Position numbers and translations under genes: made by a program. Source: Epiperipatus broadwayi (Eukaryota > Onychophora > Udeonychophora > Euonychophora > Peripatidae). From it: 64,000 bases of DNA. The DNA is taken from contig JAQFVV010012537.1 of the NCBI GenBank assembly GCA_028023455.1, forward strand, positions 994,001-1,058,000, read 5' to 3'. Positions 59,105 to 64,000 of the stretch are shown piece by piece (positions within the stretch are counted from its first letter, which is position 1; each line of letters opens with the position of its first letter). The notes below the pieces were generated by a model. That model was given only the letters and a program-made list of their open reading frames with translations, ran no database searches and was not told the origin of the DNA.

Positions 59105-60892
59105 TAAACATTAGTTCACACAACACATAACTATATTTACTTTGGTGGAGTAATGAATGTAAGAGCTCAAAGTTCAGATTAATTTCCAGGTGAGAACAAT
59201 AAAAAAAAACATCTTAGTCTTTTGATCTATTGAATAAAATTATCATGTTCAACATATAATTTTAGTGCTATGACCTTGTGAGCAACTAACCATATATATA
59301 TATATTGTACCTAACTGAAGTGTCACTTAGTTCCAAGAGGTAATCAAGGTTATCTTAGCTTAACCTTTTGTTTAAAATTTAGGATTTTAAAAAAAAAATA
59401 ATGATGATAAAAATGGAAATTAACTTAGTTAATTATTAAAATAGGATAATCTAAATATTTTAATAGTGTCAGTTGGTTTGATAAGGGATGTTAGGTAATA
59501 ATTTAACATAAGCAAATGTTAAAAAATAATTGTGAATTGATAAATAGTATTAAATGTATTCTAAAATAACTACCGTATAATCCATTCTAATGTTTAAAGA
59601 ATAATAATAAGATATTATTATTAAGTTGGACTAAGTAAGTAATAAATTAAAAAAAAAAGATATGTAAGTTTTTATTAAAAGGAAATAAGAATATTTGTTA
59701 TTAGTTTTGTAGTTTAGCATTCTAGTTATAAAAGTTAGTTAGATTAAATAATCGTTAACATTTTATTGTTGTAATTCTAAAAATAATTTTAAACAATTAA
59801 TGTAAGACCAGATGTATGTGAGAATATGTGCATGCATAGACATGGAAACATAGGAGTAAAAAAATAATTTAGCTCCCATATTGTTTAAAATAAGTAAATA
59901 AAACAAATGTGTGGATAAAATTATTTCAATGAAATATTTAAGGGTTTAGTAAAAGGTATAACTTTGAATTTCATATTTATTACTATTGTGTTGTGTAAAA
60001 TATCATTATAAAAAAATGTTGCATAATATTTGCTAATAATAAAATTTTGACTTTGCAGCTGAAGGTCACGTGGTATGGGAAAATTATATTGAGTACGTCA
60101 GTAGATTGATTCAACAGCTGGTTTGTCAGAATATTAAAATTTAATAAAAATAGTTTTTATTGGTTTTTAAATGAATTGTAGGTGGATGAAAAATTGTGAG
60201 ATAAAATGGAGATCGAGGGGTCATTCAGGGGCTGATCTTGTTCCGATTCAACTGGTGTGGATCTTAAAAATTTTATTAATAAAAGTAATTTTTTTTAAAA
60301 AAGAACAAACTTGGTATTTCTAAAAAATTTAAAATCGTCCTGTAATGTTGGAGGGCTAAAAAGAAAAGGTAATCCGTTTTTCTGACAATTTGAATTTCAG
60401 TCGAGGCATAGAAATTATAGTAAAAAAAAATATCTAAAGTAAATGGAGCATCTCACATATTATATGACTTTAACTTGTTTAATTTTCTTTACTTGGAAAT
60501 AAGGTTAAGGAACAAACTATTAATCATTTCCATAGATAAGCGTTCGGTTGTATTAAACTATTTTGAAAATAAAATGCTAATTATTTTTCCTGTTAGATTA
60601 AAAGTATATGTAAAAAAAAAAAAAAGAAATTTTTTTTTTTTAAAGTTTAAAAAAGAACATTATAAAGAAGCTGCTACGTTCGATTACAGTGAAACTATAA
60701 AGAATGATTATTATTATTTTTTTTTTTAAAAAAAAAAAGTTATTACTTATATCTTGACATATATAAAAATGATTTGTTTAGCTAAACGCAAATAGATAAT
60801 ATATACATTTTAAAGGATAATTCTTATTTACACCATAAGAAAGGACATGTATTTGGAAATAAAACTTTAAAGCAATCTATAATGATTAATGG
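59105..60892. other. AT-rich sequence, nothing recognised
   Basis: No gene. 60050-60270 is less AT-rich. The frame at 60475-60729 is Lys/Phe-rich with A and T runs and is probably chance. Confidence 0.4.
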
Positions 60893-61013
60893 CTGCAGAA
60901 AGGAGTTTGCTATTAACTGAAAGGAGACCCTTTGATTCCTCTTGGAGGCCTTAAAGGAACCGAGCAGGGCAAATTCCTAATGTCCACTCCATACGTTCTT
61001 GTCGTTGCAGCTG
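60893..61013 (+). mobile_element. 5' end fragment of RTE-like LINE
   Basis: Matches 28268-28393 through gagtttgct, tgattcctcttggaggccttaaaggaac and ccactccatacgttcttgtcgttgcagctg. It stops exactly after gcagctg; in the 28-kb copy the next bases (cagtgagcaaacatggatgagc) correspond to 63263 here. So this piece and 63263-64000 may be one LINE split by 2.25 kb. Confidence 0.7.
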
Positions 61014-63262
61014 TTATTACTATGTGATTATTCATATTGTAACTGGACCGCCATACAACCCTTTTATTACGTCAGTTGTAACAATTTTCTGATGAGCATG
61101 CTGTAGGAAGGAACTATCAATTGACATTCCTAATACAGATGTTAATGCCTCCTACAACAATATTTCCTGCTCATCAGAGGATGTAGTTTTATAGAGACTG
61201 GAAACATCTAAATATTTCTATGTTTGGTTTCCCAAAAAGCGCCATTAGAGTTCCATCTCACTACAACCTGACTGGCCTAGGTCAAGTTATGTCAGACGTA
61301 GCTCAGAGAACATGAGATTCTCATGAACCAGTGCTATAACTGATGAGTGATGCATTAAAACAAAACAGCATTGGATAACTGGACAACCAATTTAATTTTT
61401 AGTAACAAAAAAAATTTATTAAATAACAATTAATTTGCAATTTCAACAATAGTTCATTAATTCCTCTATGAGAATAAGCTTGGAAACATTCTAATTCAAT
61501 AATAGTTCATTTTGAATTCATTTATGGGAAGAAGCTTGTGAATATTCTAATTCAACAATAGTTCATTAATTCCTTTATGAGAAGAAGCTTGGGATTATTC
61601 TGATTCAACAATAGTTCATTTCGAATTCATTTAATAGTTCATTTTGAATTCATTTAAGAAAAGAAGCTTGTGAATATTCTAATTCAACAATAGTTTATTT
61701 TTGTATTCCTTTATGACAAGAAGTTTGGTAGCAATTAAGCATTTATGATTTATATAACATTTCGTTATTTTATGAATCATTACTGATTGGTAAATATTTG
61801 AACTCAACAATTCTTGGTTTGTAGAGCATTTATCATTTGATAATTGAGGCATTTATACTTTAGCCAAGTATAGAAGTATATTTTTACACATAAACTTTGT
61901 TACATTATAATAAGTTTAGAAGCAGTTAAGTATTTATGATTTATAGAGCATTTCATCATTTTATGAATTATTACCGATTGGTAGACATTTAAATTCAACA
62001 ATTCTTGGCTTGTGGAGCATTCATCATTTGGTAATTAAAGCATTTATAATTTAGTCAAATATAAAGGTATATTCATCTACATAAATTCTGTTTGGCTTGT
62101 GGAGCACTTATCATTTAGTAATTAAAGTATTTATAATTTAGTCAAATATAAAGGTATATTCATCTACATAAATTCTGTTTGGCTTGTGGAGCACTTATCA
62201 TTTAGTAATTAAAGCATTTATAATTTAGTCAAATATAAAGCTATATTCATATGCATAAACTCTGTTTGGCTTGTGGAGCATTTATAATTTGGTCAAACAT
62301 AAAGCTATATTCATATACATAAACTCTGTTTGGCTTGTGGAGCATTTATAATTCGGTCAAACATAAAGCTATATTCATATACATAAACTCTGTTTGGCTT
62401 GTGGAGCATTTATAATTTGGTCAAACATAAAGCTATATTCATATACATAACTCTGTTTGGCTTGTGGAGCATTTATAATTTAGTCAAATATAAAAGTATA
62501 ATAAAGGTGTCTTAATATTTTATTAAACAAAACGTATGCAACCGTTTCATAAATTCACTTCATAACATATGATGAATATGTTTTAATATTTTATAAAACA
62601 AATCCTATGTAATTATTTCAAAACTTCACTTTGTAATGTATGATAAATATGTTTTAGTATTTTATAAAAATTACCTTCCAGTTTTACAGTCCATTTTATT
62701 CAAAAGAATGCGGGTTATTTCATCGATGGAAAGTCATGGCATAGCGTGGAAAGATTGAAGCTGCTAAATTACCCCATTAACATTATAATTCTTCTAGTAA
62801 AGCTTTCTTTTTCCATTTTTACTTTTTGTTAAAACTATATTTTAATGCGTCAGAAGAATTAAGTAATACACTTTTTTTTTTAAAACAAAAAATTTAATAT
62901 GTTCTGCCTCTCTGTGTAAGACGAGAGAAGAAAAAAAGTTCTTTTTCTTCCAACGACGTGTCTAATTTTAATACTGCCTCAGTTTAACTCAAGTATCTTT
63001 TTTCTTTCTTTTTAATGATTGGATAATTAATTTCTCTTTTTTTTATTGAGACAGATAAAAAAAAATAAAATAAGACGATATAACATTTTATTCAAATCCA
63101 TCAATATTAAAAACCAAAAATATGATTTTATTTTCCATTTTTAACGAATCACAACTTTATTGCGTTTCCAATTAGACTGAATCACGCTAGACATTTTTGA
63201 ATGGGGGAGGGGGATCTTATGAATATTTATATGAGGAAACATATATGTTTCAATATAGTATA
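61014..63262. repeat. Block with nested minisatellites interrupting a LINE
   Basis: 61014-61440 is unique, with an inverted pair ctgatgagca/tgctcatcag (61091-61100, 61172-61181). 61445-61735: about 63-bp units (attctaattcaacaatagttcatt... gaagaagctt). 61735-62090: two units of about 180 bases. 62090-62500: 84-bp then about 62-bp units built on tttggcttgtggagca and agtcaaatataaagg-atattcat. 62510-62690: about two and a half 75-bp units (aatatgttttaatattttataaaac). 62690-63262 is plain AT-rich sequence. Confidence 0.75.
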
Positions 63263-64000
63263 CGAACATGGATGGGCTACTCACCAACACGCATTAGCCA
63301 GTGTGGTGAGTTTATTGGCTTTTTACCTCTGAGTTTAAGATCAAGAAACACCATGGTCTTTCTTCTCAGTGCCTGATAAGGCAGAATGAATGTTTGTGTA
63401 AATGATAAATATTTTTCCAATACATATATACAATTATGACAGACAAAAATAAAGCATGGCCCTTATTCCCAGGAGGCTGTAAAGTCACCAACCAAGGCAG
63501 CGGTTGGTGGCCAAAGGCGGAGGGTGCTAAGAATCCCCTGATTGCGGACCCAGGCTGCCATTTGATGACGACTTTTTATTTAGGTACTTACAACTGCAGA
63601 TCACTTTCAAGTGAAGGAAGATTGCAAGAATTAGAAGAAGAACTGTCTTATATTAAATGGGACATTATTGGACTTTGTGAAGTTAGAAGAAAAGGAGAAG
63701 AAACAATTGATTTAAAAAGTCTGACATATACTCTATTATAAAGGCACACATATTGGAAATACAAGTGGAGTAGGATTCATTATAAATAAAAAGTGGAAGA
63801 ACAATATTGTGGAGATTGATGGTGTATCGGACAGAGTGGCAAGATTAGTTATACAACTTAATACCAGATACCAAATGCAGATAATTCAGGTTTATGCCCC
63901 AACAAGGTCTCATAGTGATGAAGTAGTAGAAGATTTTTATATGGATGTACAAAAGGCTTTTGATCAGAGTAAACAACATTTAAAATTGTTATGGGAGACT
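63263..64000 (+). pseudogene. RTE-like LINE endonuclease, N-terminal part
   Basis: The frame 63436-63741 gives a leader and then FYLGTYNCRSLSSEGRLQEL, followed by the segment IKWDIIGLCEVRRKGEE. This is the start of an apurinic/apyrimidinic-type endonuclease (the N after the Y-TxN block and the E of LCEVRR are active-site residues), which nicks target DNA for LINE integration. A frameshift near 63730 moves the reading to another frame, which continues to the window end (YKGTHIGNTSGVGFII, then VARLVIQL, IIQVYAPTRSH). Genes of this type are often mislabelled craniofacial development protein 2-like. The RT should follow beyond 64000. Confidence 0.85.

Noticed and set aside
61087-61190. Hammerhead-ribozyme-like ctgatgag cores
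   Set aside because: The conserved CUGAUGA string is present on both strands, but no stem II of proper form and no correctly placed GAAA and cleavage triplet could be built; it is explained by a simple inverted pair.
63436-63741. Host craniofacial development protein 2-like gene
   Set aside because: The sequence is the endonuclease domain of an RTE-like LINE, with a decayed homologue at 28.7 kb and related RT copies in the window.

Overview
The window is AT-rich animal nuclear DNA (by eye about three quarters A+T). It holds no bacterial features, no rRNA and no intact mobile-element ORF. The only host gene I can support is part of a fibrillin gene on the minus strand. Five exons of 41-44 codons (53141-53016, 42969-42847, 19027-18902, 15187-15056, 9185-9063) each encode exactly one calcium-binding EGF domain and are bounded by AG/GT sites in phase 1. 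From memory of human fibrillin-1, the five domains look collinear with its consecutive cbEGF14 to cbEGF18, so no exon needs to be missing between them. The window would then be a slice of one very long gene in which about 630 coding bases are spread over 44 kb. Fibrillin, DIRS-free Ty3/gypsy and RTE/Jockey-type LINE content point to an invertebrate metazoan, perhaps an arthropod; I cannot name the species.

Almost everything else is mobile DNA inside or beside the introns. Ty3/gypsy LTR material occurs at 3.0-6.3 kb (both LTRs, 5-bp target duplication, gag-protease plus integrase tail only), 20.5-26.3 kb (two LTR-like copies, gag remnant, foreign 2.7-kb block), 30.9-32.0 kb (duplicated gag zinc-knuckle piece and polypurine tract), 32.4-37.3 kb (two LTRs carrying a 25-bp minisatellite, then a decayed pol) and 47.6-51.4 kb (decayed gag-pol). 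A minus-strand LTR with primer-binding site lies at 54.5-55.6 kb and a possible solo LTR at 19.4 kb.

LINEs fall in two groups. RTE-like copies with (GAT)n tails lie at 7.0-8.4, 11.8-13.3 (minus), 28.3-30.9, 42.1-42.7 and 60.9/63.3-64.0 kb. Jockey/CR1-like copies with (ATTGA/ATT)n tails lie at 15.9-16.9 (minus) and 38.3-39.5 kb, the latter with its 5' half inverted. DNA-transposon relics are foldback elements: a TA-flanked 9.4-11.5 kb element with a second TA-flanked element nested in one arm, a Tc1-like MITE at 44.3-44.7 kb, a hairpin at 41.4 kb and an inverted element at 43.2-43.7 kb. Tandem arrays occur at 20.0-20.4, 58.5-59.1 and 61.4-62.7 kb.

I did not find a convincing new biological system. 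The items most worth following are the 1:1 exon/domain fibrillin structure in giant introns, the nested foldback with its own built-in empty site, the inverted LINE, the LINE interrupted by a minisatellite block, and the LTR minisatellite.
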